Assembly: GCF_010500965.1 (NCBI RefSeq)
Contig: NZ_QVMI01000019.1
Span: 88,470 to 152,469 of the forward strand
DNA from: Bacteroides sp. 51
Lineage (GTDB): Bacteria > Bacteroidota > Bacteroidia > Bacteroidales > Bacteroidaceae
Direction of reading: 5' to 3'
Length of the DNA stretch: 64,000 bases
Shown: piece by piece, positions 26,609-35,741 of the stretch
Layout: the number at the start of each line of letters is the position of its first letter
Position numbering within the stretch: position 1 is the stretch's first letter
Translations under genes and position numbers: made by a program
The notes under the pieces: model-generated
The model's database searches: none
Told to the model about the DNA's origin: nothing
What the model saw: only the letters and a program-made list of their open reading frames with translations

Positions 26609-28852
26609 ATGCAAAAAACAATGAAAGCAGTTTTCATGCTGCTTATTGCGGGCTCACTTACACTGAATGCCCAAAACAAGATTCCGGTTTACCTGGACGA
26701 AAACAAACCGATCGACGAACGTGTGGAAGACGCACTATCAAGAATGACGGTAGAAGAAAAAGTAGCTATCCTACATGCACAATCCAAGTTTAGCTCTCCC
26801 GGAGTTCCCCGGTTGGGTATCCCTGAAAACTGGATGACCGATGGTCCACATGGTATTCGCCCGGAAGTATTATGGGATGAATGGGAACAAGCCGGATGGA
26901 CAAACGACTCGTGTATCGCTTTCCCGGCGTTGACTTGCCTTTCTGCTACCTGGAATAAAGATATGTCTTTATTGTATGGTCGCTCCATCGGCGAAGAAGC
27001 ACGTTACCGCAACAAGAACGTACTGTTAGGCCCCGGCGTTAACATATACCGCACCCCACTGAATGGCCGTAACTTCGAATATATGGGCGAAGACCCATAC
27101 TTGGCCGGAAAAATGGTAGTTCCTTATATTAAAGGAGTTCAGGAAAACGGCGTAGCTGCTTGTGTTAAGCACTATGCGTTGAACAATCAGGAAACGAACC
27201 GCCATACGGTGAATGTAGTTGTTGACGACCGTACATTATATGAAATCTATCTGCCGGCATTTAAAGCAGCCGTTCAGGAAGGTGATGCCTGGGCCATTAT
27301 GGGAGCATACAATCTATACAAAGGCCAACAGGCTTGCCACAACCAATATCTGTTGAATGATATTCTTCGCGGCGAATGGGGCTTTAAAGGTGTAGTAGTT
27401 TCCGACTGGGGAGGCGTGAATGACACTCGTGAGGCTATCTTCAACGGATTGGATATGGAATTCGGATCATGGACCAATGGTTTGACCGAAGGTGCAAGCA
27501 ATGCTTATGACAATTATTACCTGGCTCAGCCTTATCTGAAACTTATCAAATCGGGTGAGGTAGGAACGAAGGAATTGGACGAAAAAGTCCGCCGCATCCT
27601 TCGCCTGTCCTTCCTGACTACCATGAATACCAAAAGACCTTTCGGTTCTTTTGCAACAGAAGAACATGCGCTTGCCGGACGTAAAATTGCACAAGAAGGT
27701 ATTGTATTGCTTCAAAACAAAAACAATATACTACCTATCGACCTGAATACAACGAAGAAAATACTGGTTGTTGGCGAAAATGCCGTTAAAATGATGACCG
27801 TTGGTGGTGGTAGCTCTTCACTGAAAGTAACTTACGAGGTATCTCCGCTGGATGGTTTAAAGAAAAGAATAGGTTCACAGGCCGAAGTTCTTTATGCTCG
27901 TGGTTATGTGGGCGATGCAAGTGGCAATTACAATGGTGTTGTTACCGGTCAGAACCTGGAAGACAATCGTTCAGAAGCTGAGCTCATTGCCGAAGCTGTA
28001 TCTATGGCAAAAGATGCCGATATGGTTATATTCTTCGGTGGTTTAAATAAGAGTAACTACCAGGATAGTGAAGGTAGAGACCGCAAGGAATTGGAATTGC
28101 CTTATAATCAGGACAAAGTAATCACTGAATTGGTTAATGCGAATCAAAATCTGGTATATGTTAATATCTCGGGTAACGCTGTGGCTATGCCTTGGGTAAA
28201 TCAGGTTCCTGGTATCGTACAAGGTTGGTTCCTGGGTACGGAAGCTGGTAATGCATTGGCATCTGTATTGGTGGGTGATGTGAATCCTTCCGGTAAACTG
28301 ACGTTCTCTTTCCCTGTGAAACTGACTGATAATAGCGCCCATACGCCGGATGGAAACTTGGGTGCGGCAACTTACCGCTTTCCTGGGACGAAGGATGAAG
28401 TGAAATACAACGAGGGTCTTCTGGTAGGTTACCGTTGGCACGATACCAAAAAGATTAAACCGCTGTTCGGCTTCGGACATGGTTTGAGCTACACCACTTT
28501 TGAATATGGTAAAGTGGCTGCCGACAAAAAGGAAATGACTACGGACGATAAGATCACTTTCACTGTAAACGTGAAGAACACAGGTAGTCGCGAAGGTGCA
28601 GAAGTTGTACAGCTTTATATCAGCGACTTGAAGTCATCTCTTCCTCGTCCGCTTAAAGAACTGAAAGGCTTTGATAAGATCAAGTTGAACCCAGGCGAAG
28701 AAAAGACCGTTACATTTACAGTAGACAAAGAAGCATTGAGTTTCTTCGATCCTGACAAACACGATTGGGTGGCTGAACCAGGCGATTTTGAAGCTCTGAT
28801 TGGTGCATCTTCAACCGACATTAAATCAAAAGTTAAGTTCAAGTTGAAATAA
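26609..28852 (+). CDS. GH3 beta-glucosidase-type glycoside hydrolase, exported
   Basis: 747 residues. The signal peptide ends near LNAQ (residue 22); a start four codons later at 26621 is also possible. GH3 N-terminal barrel with the catalytic Asp266 in GVVVSDWGGVND and the substrate loops CVKHYALNNQETNR and GRNFEYMGEDPYL; the alpha/beta sandwich domain contains GGLNKSNYQDSEGRDR; a C-terminal fibronectin III-like domain closes the chain (about 640-747). It releases terminal beta-glucose or xylose from oligosaccharides in the periplasm. It stands alone under its own promoter and terminator. Confidence 0.92.
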   Translation: MQKTMKAVFMLLIAGSLTLNAQNKIPVYLDENKPIDERVEDALSRMTVEEKVAILHAQSKFSSPGVPRLGIPENWMTDGPHGIRPEVLWDEWEQAGWTNDSCIAFPALTCLSATWNKDMSLLYGRSIGEEARYRNKNVLLGPGVNIYRTPLNGRNFEYMGEDPYLAGKMVVPYIKGVQENGVAACVKHYALNNQETNRHTVNVVVDDRTLYEIYLPAFKAAVQEGDAWAIMGAYNLYKGQQACHNQYLLNDILRGEWGFKGVVVSDWGGVNDTREAIFNGLDMEFGSWTNGLTEGASNAYDNYYLAQPYLKLIKSGEVGTKELDEKVRRILRLSFLTTMNTKRPFGSFATEEHALAGRKIAQEGIVLLQNKNNILPIDLNTTKKILVVGENAVKMMTVGGGSSSLKVTYEVSPLDGLKKRIGSQAEVLYARGYVGDASGNYNGVVTGQNLEDNRSEAELIAEAVSMAKDADMVIFFGGLNKSNYQDSEGRDRKELELPYNQDKVITELVNANQNLVYVNISGNAVAMPWVNQVPGIVQGWFLGTEAGNALASVLVGDVNPSGKLTFSFPVKLTDNSAHTPDGNLGAATYRFPGTKDEVKYNEGLLVGYRWHDTKKIKPLFGFGHGLSYTTFEYGKVAADKKEMTTDDKITFTVNVKNTGSREGAEVVQLYISDLKSSLPRPLKELKGFDKIKLNPGEEKTVTFTVDKEALSFFDPDKHDWVAEPGDFEALIGASSTDIKSKVKFKLK

Positions 28853-28883
28853 TTTACTATTCAATAGGTATTTAGATTGGGAT

Positions 28884-28916
28884 AGAGGCAACTTCCTGCG
28901 ACAGGAGGTTGCCTCT
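28884..28916 (+). terminator. Terminator after GH3 gene
   Basis: AGAGGCAACTTCCTG / CAGGAGGTTGCCTCT stem of 15 pairs with a 3-nt loop, followed by CTTGTTTTT. Confidence 0.8.
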
Positions 28917-28973
28917 CTTGTTTTTCGCTGATTATCAACCCGTTACTACTTAATAAAAAATGCTTGTTTTTTC

Positions 28974-29047
28974 GATGCGATAAAAATATTTTTTTGATGC
29001 ATCATTTTTTTATTTTTGATGCATCAAAAAAATATTTTCGTTGCATC
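28974..29047. repeat. AT-rich 31-bp inverted repeat built on GATGCATC
   Basis: Arms 28974-29004 and 29017-29047 pair at all but a few positions (inner part ATATTTTTTTGATGCATCA). Each arm contains the GATGCATC palindrome and starts with GATGC. It occupies much of the 357-bp gap 28853-29209, where no gene is seen. Confidence 0.65.
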
Positions 29048-29209
29048 AAAAAATTCGGGTTTATGTATTGAGGAGAAAAAGCACCAGCAATTAGTCAATA
29101 TGTTTAACCACTCTGGGAGTATGAATAAAAAAACGTAGTCAATAAGAAAACTTTCTCCTCAAGCTATGCGTTTAATAATCAACAGAGAAACCATATATAT
29201 TCCATTTCT

Positions 29210-29884
29210 ATGTCAGTAAACGATTTTATATATACTTTCGTATCGGCTTTTGTGGCGTTGTTCCCGGTAACCAATCCGGTTAGCAGCGGATTTATCATTA
29301 ATGGATTTATTTCGGATCTGGATGACGCCCAACGCAAAATCATCATCAAGAAAATCATCATAAATTGTTTGATCATAGGGATTGGCAGTTTATTGATTGG
29401 CCGGCTCATCTTACTTATATTCAATTTAGCGATACCGGTAATTCAGCTTGGTGGGGGTATATTAATCTGTAAAACCGGGTTGGAATGGCTTTCGGACTCT
29501 CCATCCACATCCGAAGATAGCAAGCAGGATACTATCAACAAAATCAATCTGGACGAGCTGGAAAAGAAAGTTTTTTATCCCATCTCGTTCCCCATCAGTC
29601 TGGGGCCCGGAAGTATCTCCGTAATATTCACGCTTATAGCTGCCGCAGATATAAAGGGGCATATATTGGCTACGAGCATCAACTATGCTATAATAGCCCT
29701 GGTCATTGTTTTGATTTGTACCATTCTGTACTTATTCCTGACGCAGGGGCAACGCATGATGAGGAAACTGGGAAAATCGGGTAATCTAATTATCAATAAA
29801 ATGGTGGCGTTCTTTACGTTCTGTATTGGACTACAGATTATGGTTACCGGGATTTCGAAGATATTTCATCTTACGATTTTATAG
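29210..29884 (+). CDS. MarC-family membrane protein
   Basis: 224 residues with six predicted helices. The MarC signature is present: FVALFPVTNPVSSGFIINGF, a second half-repeat FPISLGPGSISVIFTLIAA, and IQLGGGILICKTGLEWL. The family was once linked to multiple drug resistance, but that link has been withdrawn; the transported solute is unknown. Confidence 0.85.
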   Translation: MSVNDFIYTFVSAFVALFPVTNPVSSGFIINGFISDLDDAQRKIIIKKIIINCLIIGIGSLLIGRLILLIFNLAIPVIQLGGGILICKTGLEWLSDSPSTSEDSKQDTINKINLDELEKKVFYPISFPISLGPGSISVIFTLIAAADIKGHILATSINYAIIALVIVLICTILYLFLTQGQRMMRKLGKSGNLIINKMVAFFTFCIGLQIMVTGISKIFHLTIL

Positions 29885-29927
29885 GTATTAAATTTAGTCT
29901 TAAATACAAAGAATTGTTATAAAGAGT

Positions 29928-30064
29928 CCCCCCTGCCCCGCTAGCGGGGGATACAATGTCACATAGAAGTTTGGAGATGTACGATATGACATAGAAACCG
30001 GAGATACCACATGGAAACTTGGGTGAAGCGCAGCCTATCCCCCGCTGGCGGGGGCAGGGGGTGG
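29928..30064. repeat. Modular palindromic element with inner tandem CATAGAAAC units
   Basis: Left arm 29928-29953 (CCCCCCTGCCCCGCTAGCGG then GGGATA), right arm 30036-30064 (TATCCCCCGCTGGCGGGGGC then AGGGGGTGG). Between them lie three degenerate units CACATAGAAGTTTGG, GACATAGAAACCGG and CACATGGAAACTTGGG, and then GAAGCGCAGCC. The same parts appear at 14487 and 34340. The right arm also serves as the 3' end of the DUF559 gene. Confidence 0.75.
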
Positions 30065-30478
30065 ATTCTTTGTAAGGGATGAATCCCTTGTAACAAGAAA
30101 GTTATTCTTTTCCTCAATCATTCTCACATTCCTCTCTATATCCAATTTAACTCCCTCTATATTCCTTAAAACTTCTTCATCAGCAAACCGCAACACAGTA
30201 AATCCTAACTGAATCAGATATTTATCCTTTTCCATATCATTTATCTGTGTATCCTCAAAAAGATGACTTGCTCCATCTACCTCAATAACAAGTGATAGTC
30301 TCAAAGACACAAAATCCGCAATATATTGTCCTATAGGTCGCTGTCTGCGGAAAGTATATCCACACATCATTCCTGCTCTTAAAGCATATTTCCATAAACA
30401 TACTTCTGCCTTAGTCATAGTATGTCTTAATGAGTTGGCATTGGATTGTAGTTTCTTGTTATAATCGTGGTTTGACAT
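30035..30478 (-). CDS. DUF559 (Vsr-like) endonuclease-fold protein inside inverted repeats
   Basis: 147 residues from the ATG at 30478 (MSNHDYNKKLQSNANSLRHT); a longer frame reaches 30529 but its extra codons run into the flanking repeat. The DUF559 domain resembles the very-short-patch repair/restriction endonuclease fold: TKAEVCLWKYALRA, GYTFRRQRPIGQYIADFVSL, LVIEVDGASH and LGFTVLRFADEEVLRNIE, the VEVDG-type acidic residue and the DFVS Asp being the likely metal ligands. The last residues (NPPPAPASGG) and the stop codon are encoded by the palindromic repeat. Similar Pro/Gly tails are common in this family, which suggests a lasting link between gene and repeat. DNA nicking is inferred, not shown. 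Confidence 0.8.
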   Translation of the reverse strand: MSNHDYNKKLQSNANSLRHTMTKAEVCLWKYALRAGMMCGYTFRRQRPIGQYIADFVSLRLSLVIEVDGASHLFEDTQINDMEKDKYLIQLGFTVLRFADEEVLRNIEGVKLDIERNVRMIEEKNNFLVTRDSSLTKNPPPAPASGG

Positions 30479-30554
30479 ATTATATTTTGTTTTGTGTTTA
30501 AATCTAATTCTGTTTACTCGTTCATCCACCCCCTACCCCCGCCAGCGGGGGATA
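30036..30554. mobile_element. Candidate 519-bp REP-like unit: DUF559 gene between 30-bp inverted repeats
   Basis: 30036-30065 and 30525-30554 are inverted copies that differ at one of 30 positions (TATCCCCCGCTGGCGGGGG...). The only gene between them is the DUF559 gene. Each end is itself a hairpin, as in REP sequences that flank RAYT transposase genes. Shorter elements with the same arms but no gene lie at 26461 and 29928, and a variant lies at 34300. Mobility is an inference from this architecture; no target duplication was identified. Confidence 0.5.
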
Positions 30555-30602
30555 CGATGCCGAATGAAACCAATAGAGTACTAGTAGCATCCCTCCTTGC
30601 CG

Positions 30603-32369
30603 CTACTCAAACTGCTCTTTATACAGCGAGTAATACCTGCCCTTCATGGCAAGCAATTCCTGGTGTGTGCCCTGTTCAATGATTTGTCCGTGATCCAGTA
30701 CCAGTATTCGGTGAGCGTTCTGCACGGTCGATAAACGATGAGCGATTATAATGCTTGTCCGCCCCTCCATTAATTTATCCAGGCCGCGCTGAATTAAGAT
30801 TTCGCTGCGGGTATCAATGTTACTGGTTGCTTCGTCAAGCAATAATATAGAAGGATCGGCAACGGCAGCACGGGCAATATTCAAAAGTTGTCGTTGGCCC
30901 TGGCTCAGGTTTGCCCCATCATTTTCCAGCATCGTATCATAACCTTTCGGTAAGCGTTTGATAAAAGAATGGGCAGCAGTTAGTCGCGCAGCTTCTACTA
31001 CTTCCTCGTCCGTTGCATCCAAGCGTCCGAAACGAATATTCTCACGTACGGTTCCGGTAAATAAATGCGTATCCTGTAAAACGATAGCCATAGATTTGCG
31101 CAGACTTTCGCGCTGCACATCCATAATCGAATGCCCATCTATAGCAATTTCACCCGATTGAATATCAAAGAACCGGGGAAGCATATTTAATATTGTTGTT
31201 TTCCCGGCACCCGTCTCCCCTACCAACGCTATTTTACAGCCCGGAGCAACATGCAAAGAGATTCCTTTCAGGATCGTTTTATCCTCCCTGTAACCGAAAT
31301 AAACATTTTCCATCCGTACATCACCCTTTACGTTGGCCAATGCCAAAGCGTCCGGTTCATCTTCTTTCTCGGGTGCTTCGTCTATCACCTCAAAGATACG
31401 CTCCGCACCGGCTATCGCCGCCTGTATACTATTATATAAACTAGCCAACTCATTGATGGGGCGGCCAAACTGACGGGAATACTGCAAGAAAGCCGCCAGT
31501 CCGCCGACATCAAATCCGCGATATATGGCAAGCAATGCGCCCACAATCGTTATAATCACAAAGTTCAGCATGTTCAGGTTCTGCATCACGGGCATCATCA
31601 ACCCCGAAAAGAACTGCGCACTCAGCGACTTAGATTTCAGTTCCTGGTTCAACACATCAAAATCGGCTTCCACCTTCTTCTCGTGCCCAAAAACTTTCAC
31701 CACCTTCTGACCGCTGATCATCTCTTCAACATACCCATTGATAGCGCCCAGCGACTCTTGCTGCGCCTTAAAGTACTTGCGGCTACGCTTCACAATCCCC
31801 TTGGCACTCAGGAACATCAACGGAACAGTGACCAACGTAACCGATGTCAATATCGGACTGATATAAAGCATCAGGCAGAATATCCCCAATACCGTCAAAG
31901 CACTGGAAAGCATGTCAGATAAGCTATCCGTCAACGCCTCGCTGATACGATCAATATCATTGGTATAACGACTCATCAGATCGCCATGCTGATGGGTATC
32001 AAAGTACTTGATCGGCAATCGTTCCATCTTATTAAACAAATCTTCGCGCATACGGGTCACCGTGCGTTGCCCGATCTTATTCAATAAGATATATTGAACA
32101 TACACTGCCACAACACCAACCAGATAAATCCCCGCCAAGATTAGAAGCACACGTACAAGCCCCGAAAAGTCTCCGGGAATGATATAATCGTTGATGATAG
32201 GCCGTAACATATACGACCCCAGCAAATTGGCGATAATGCTGATAATAATCAGAACACCAATCACAATCAGCAGCTTACGGTCGCACGCCAGATACGAAAC
32301 CAGCCTGCGGAAAGTCTTTTTCCCCTTCGTTGGTTTGCCTGTATGTTTAAGATGATCTCCGTGTGCCAT
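30603..32369 (-). CDS. ABC exporter half-transporter, catalytically complete subunit
   Basis: 588 residues. Six-helix exporter membrane domain (about 30-330) then a complete nucleotide-binding domain: Walker A GETGAGKTT, signature NLSQGQRQ, Walker B SILLLDEATSNID with the catalytic Glu, and H-loop IIIAHRLST. The partner gene lies 3 nt upstream and encodes a subunit with degenerate catalytic residues, as in BmrCD and TM287/288 heterodimers. The substrate is probably a lipid or drug-like compound, not identifiable from sequence. Confidence 0.9.
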   Translation of the reverse strand: MAHGDHLKHTGKPTKGKKTFRRLVSYLACDRKLLIVIGVLIIISIIANLLGSYMLRPIINDYIIPGDFSGLVRVLLILAGIYLVGVVAVYVQYILLNKIGQRTVTRMREDLFNKMERLPIKYFDTHQHGDLMSRYTNDIDRISEALTDSLSDMLSSALTVLGIFCLMLYISPILTSVTLVTVPLMFLSAKGIVKRSRKYFKAQQESLGAINGYVEEMISGQKVVKVFGHEKKVEADFDVLNQELKSKSLSAQFFSGLMMPVMQNLNMLNFVIITIVGALLAIYRGFDVGGLAAFLQYSRQFGRPINELASLYNSIQAAIAGAERIFEVIDEAPEKEDEPDALALANVKGDVRMENVYFGYREDKTILKGISLHVAPGCKIALVGETGAGKTTILNMLPRFFDIQSGEIAIDGHSIMDVQRESLRKSMAIVLQDTHLFTGTVRENIRFGRLDATDEEVVEAARLTAAHSFIKRLPKGYDTMLENDGANLSQGQRQLLNIARAAVADPSILLLDEATSNIDTRSEILIQRGLDKLMEGRTSIIIAHRLSTVQNAHRILVLDHGQIIEQGTHQELLAMKGRYYSLYKEQFE

Positions 32370-32372
32370 CGC

Positions 32373-34097
32373 CTAAAAAAGAATAATTTGTGAGTTATAG
32401 ATTTCCTGATAAACCACCGACGTCTTCATCAGTTCATCTGGTATTCCTATCGCATCAATACTACCATCTTCAAGCACAATCACCCGGTCGGCCGATTGCA
32501 TGGTGTTGATTCGTTGAGTAATGATAAATACAGTCGTATCATGCAGCATCATATTCAGGTTCTCCCTGATTTTCAGTTCCGTTTCCGTATCTACCGCACT
32601 TGTACTATCATCAAGTATCAATATTTTCGGTTTACGAAGTAAAGCACGGGCAATACAGATACGCTGTTTTTGTCCGCCCGACACATTCACCCCACCTCGT
32701 CCAAGCATCGTATCATATCCATCCGTGAACGACATTATAAAATCATGCGCCTGGGCAGCTTTACACGCCTCTATGATCTCGTCCATCGTAGCATCTTCCT
32801 TACCCCACCGGAGGTTATCGGCAATTGTTCCGGTAAACAATTCGTTCTTCTGCAACACCATGCCAATGCGCGAGTGAAGTTCGTCCAGCAAATAGTCTTT
32901 TACAGGTACATCGTCAATCCGGATTTCGCCCGAAGTTGCATCATACAACCGGGGGATCAACTGTACCATAGAGCTTTTAGCCGCTCCCGTTGCTCCAACT
33001 ACAGCAATTGTTTCGCCCGGGCTAACTTTAAAATTGATATCTTTCAGTACATCCGTATCTCCGCCACTATACCTGAAGGAAACATCTTTAAATTCCACTT
33101 TACCGGATAGAATCTTATGTGTATCAAGTAACCCTTTCTGTGTATTGCTCAACGATGGTTCCGTATTAAGTACTTCCAGAATACGCTCGGAAGAAGCCGA
33201 CGCACGGGCAAAGTTCATTACAATCATAGATAAGAACATGAGCGCCATCAAAACCTGCGCCAGGTAATTCACAAAGGAAATCAACTCACCCACTTTCAGA
33301 TCGCCTATCATTACTTTATGCCCACCTACCCAAAGAATAGCGATAATGGATATATTCATCACCAACTGCATCACCGGGAAAATAGACACCACAATATTCG
33401 ATGCACGGATAATCATATCACGCAGGTCTTCGCTCTTCTCCCTGAACTTTACAGTTTCAAAATCTTCACGGACAAACGATTTGACTACGCGAATATTGAT
33501 CAGGTTTTCCCGAACCACTTCATTCAGCGCATCAACCTTCTGTTGCACCTTCATAAAAAGAGGAAAGCCCTTCCTGAGAATCAGGTAAACACTAATCCCT
33601 AAAACCGGAATGGCGGCCAACAGCACAAGCGCCATGTCTGTATTGATTCGCACGACAAAGAATATAGCCATAACAAGCAGCAAGGGAGCGCGAAGCATCA
33701 TGCGCATCGACATCATAATGAGCTGCTGAATTTTGGTAATATCGTTAGTTAGGCGGGTAATCAGCGAGGCAGAGCTAAAGCGGTCAATATCAAAGAAGGA
33801 TAACTGCTGGATTTTATTGAATAGCCGTTCCCGCAAATCGGTTCCAAACCCAATAGAGGCACGCGAAGAGATGTATACATTCAAAATTGTTACGAGAAGT
33901 CCGGCAATAGACACCAACACCATATAAGTACCCACTTCCGTAATGACCGAGAGATCGCGCTGCATCACGCCATCATCTACAATCTTTGCCATATACATAG
34001 GCTGAACTGTTTCACACAATACAGCTACAAGCACAAGAAGCGGGCTAATGAGCAAACTGCCCTTGTACTTCCGTAATATTTGCCAATATTTCTTCAT
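32373..34097 (-). CDS. ABC exporter half-transporter with degenerate ATP site
   Basis: 574 residues with the same layout as its partner. Its own catalytic residues are altered: Walker B is LILDDSTSAVD (Asp where the catalytic Glu should be) and the switch His is Gln (FIITQRINT). These changes are normal for the degenerate member of heterodimeric exporters. The Walker A is GATGAAKSS, with Ala where the motif GxxGxGK(S/T) needs its third Gly, which is less usual. The signature NVSGGQKQR is intact and would complete the partner's active site. First gene of the two-gene operon. Confidence 0.9.
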   Translation of the reverse strand: MKKYWQILRKYKGSLLISPLLVLVAVLCETVQPMYMAKIVDDGVMQRDLSVITEVGTYMVLVSIAGLLVTILNVYISSRASIGFGTDLRERLFNKIQQLSFFDIDRFSSASLITRLTNDITKIQQLIMMSMRMMLRAPLLLVMAIFFVVRINTDMALVLLAAIPVLGISVYLILRKGFPLFMKVQQKVDALNEVVRENLINIRVVKSFVREDFETVKFREKSEDLRDMIIRASNIVVSIFPVMQLVMNISIIAILWVGGHKVMIGDLKVGELISFVNYLAQVLMALMFLSMIVMNFARASASSERILEVLNTEPSLSNTQKGLLDTHKILSGKVEFKDVSFRYSGGDTDVLKDINFKVSPGETIAVVGATGAAKSSMVQLIPRLYDATSGEIRIDDVPVKDYLLDELHSRIGMVLQKNELFTGTIADNLRWGKEDATMDEIIEACKAAQAHDFIMSFTDGYDTMLGRGGVNVSGGQKQRICIARALLRKPKILILDDSTSAVDTETELKIRENLNMMLHDTTVFIITQRINTMQSADRVIVLEDGSIDAIGIPDELMKTSVVYQEIYNSQIILF

Positions 34098-34299
34098 TAT
34101 TTCGGCGCAAAGATAAAAGATTGTCCGTCAAATACACCTAAAATTACAGTCAATTCAAGTTAAATAACGCTGTATATTTTGGAATGTTCGTTTCCGGCAA
34201 ACATCGACACACTAAAGCTTATAATTTTTCTTTCCAAACATTAAAAAAATATATCGCAAAGATTACACACTTTTAAATAATAGATTATACTTCGGGCTT

Positions 34300-34408
34300 C
34301 CTCCCCCTGCCCCCTCCAAAGGGGGACAAGCGAGGCGCTTGACCCAGGTTCCCATGCGGAAACACTTTAGAGCGCAGCCTATCCCCCTTTGGAGGGGGCA
34401 GGGGGAGG
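34300..34408. repeat. 109-bp modular palindromic element, variant arms
   Basis: Left arm 34300-34326 (CCTCCCCCTGCCCCCTCCAA...) and right arm 34380-34408 (TATCCCCCTTTGGAGGGGGC...) are inverted. Inside are a GCGAGGCGC hairpin, CCCAGGTTCCCATG and GAGCGCAGCC, the same inner parts as at 26.5 and 30.0 kb. It lies in the 613-bp gap between the ABC operon and the AraC gene, which otherwise holds only a promoter. Confidence 0.78.
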
Positions 34409-34656
34409 AAGCTCAATACAAAGTCACAAACACAAAACAACCTGAAAACTAAACTATGCAAGATTAGAGAAAACTTAAAAACATCCTGAAAGGTTTTTTG
34501 ACAATAACTAAAAGTTGAAAACCCAATTTTGTCACGAAACATAAAACCCGTAACTTTATATTGGGTTAGTTTGACTTTAACCCGGAAAGCCACAAAAGTA
34601 GCTATACGATATAAAAAAGGAGCTTTTTTAGAATAAAACAAATAAAACCGAAGCTA

Positions 34657-34664
34657 TACTTTTG
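34657..34664 (+). promoter_or_regulatory. -7 box (TACTTTTG) for the AraC gene
   Basis: TAnnTTTG match 46 nt upstream of the AraC-family gene start at 34711. Confidence 0.45.
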
Positions 34665-34710
34665 TTGCCAACTTTAGCAAAACATCAAAGAAATAACTAA
34701 TACAAGATTT

Positions 34711-35583
34711 ATGCCTAAACTGTTATACGCGCAGGAACATTTTGCCTGCCAGAATTATGAAAAAGGAAAAAATGCCACACTGGAAATCCTAAACATTCCA
34801 AAAGGCAAAAAGATTGAGAGAACGCTACATGATACAGAGATTGTCTTCATGCTAGGCGGCCGGTTCACCCTTTCCTATGCAAAAATATTAAATATGGAGG
34901 TCAACCCGGGAGTAATCATGCTATTCCCTCCGGGAAGCCAGGTCAGAGCAGAATCCATAGAAGATACCCGACTCATTATTTGTCGTATCCGTGGAATCTT
35001 ACAGCTATGCGAATGTGTTTCTATGACACAAATCTACAATTCCAGAGACAAGAATATAAAAGAAGAATTCCACACGCTAACGATCAACGACCGCATTTAT
35101 AAGTTCGTTGAGCTGATGCAGGAATGTGTAGACGACGGATTAAAATGTGGCTATTACTTTGAAACAAAGATGAAGGAATTATTCTTTCTTCTACGCGCTT
35201 ATTATACCAAAGAAGAACTCATTCAATTCTTTTCGCCATTATTAAGCCATAACTCACGTTTCATGAACCTGATGTATCAAAACAGGAATGCCAGAAGCGT
35301 AAATGAACTGATCGACATCTCTATGTATAGTGAGTCGGGCTTTAAGAAACAATTCAATAAAGTATTCGGAACCTCAGCATCCGACTGGTTACGGGATCAA
35401 AAAGCATCATTGGTATACAATGACCTCATTGGTTCGGACCTGAGCATCAAGGAACTGGCAGATAAATATAATTTTTCGTCCGTTTCTTCATTCACCACAT
35501 TTTGCCAAAGTAAGTTCGGACTACCACCCGGACAAATCCGGACGCGAAAGGCCGAAAAGGTTATCATGCAAAAAAGTAGCTAA
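34711..35583 (+). CDS. AraC-family transcriptional regulator of the fimbrial locus
   Basis: 290 residues. A cupin-like N-terminal half (VFMLGGRFTLSYAKILNMEV, VIMLFPPGSQVRAES) is followed by a C-terminal double HTH (about 195-280): VNELIDISMYSESGFKKQFN and IKELADKYNFSSVSSFTTFC, then FGLPPGQIRTRK. Its position directly before three fimbrillin genes with their own promoter suggests it controls them. Confidence 0.87.
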   Translation: MPKLLYAQEHFACQNYEKGKNATLEILNIPKGKKIERTLHDTEIVFMLGGRFTLSYAKILNMEVNPGVIMLFPPGSQVRAESIEDTRLIICRIRGILQLCECVSMTQIYNSRDKNIKEEFHTLTINDRIYKFVELMQECVDDGLKCGYYFETKMKELFFLLRAYYTKEELIQFFSPLLSHNSRFMNLMYQNRNARSVNELIDISMYSESGFKKQFNKVFGTSASDWLRDQKASLVYNDLIGSDLSIKELADKYNFSSVSSFTTFCQSKFGLPPGQIRTRKAEKVIMQKSS

Positions 35584-35634
35584 ATCAGAAAAACAAGTAG
35601 CTATAATAAAAAAAAGAATACGGTATTTTGATCA

Positions 35635-35642
35635 TAACTTTG
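35635..35642 (+). promoter_or_regulatory. -7 box (TAACTTTG) for the fimbrillin operon
   Basis: TAnnTTTG match 100 nt upstream of the first fimbrillin start. A leader of about 95 nt would result. Confidence 0.45.
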
Positions 35643-35741
35643 CATTGTGAAAACAACCTAATCCTTTTGTACAACACAAAAAATGCTGATAGGTAAATTA
35701 AAGAGTGGTGAAATTATTATTAAAATTAAAAAGAAAGAATT

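Noticed and set aside
34285-34641. 118-codon open frame on the minus strand
   Set aside because: It runs through the palindromic element at 34300-34408 (PLPPPKGD...FGGGRGRKPEV), has no family match and overlaps the promoter region of the AraC gene.
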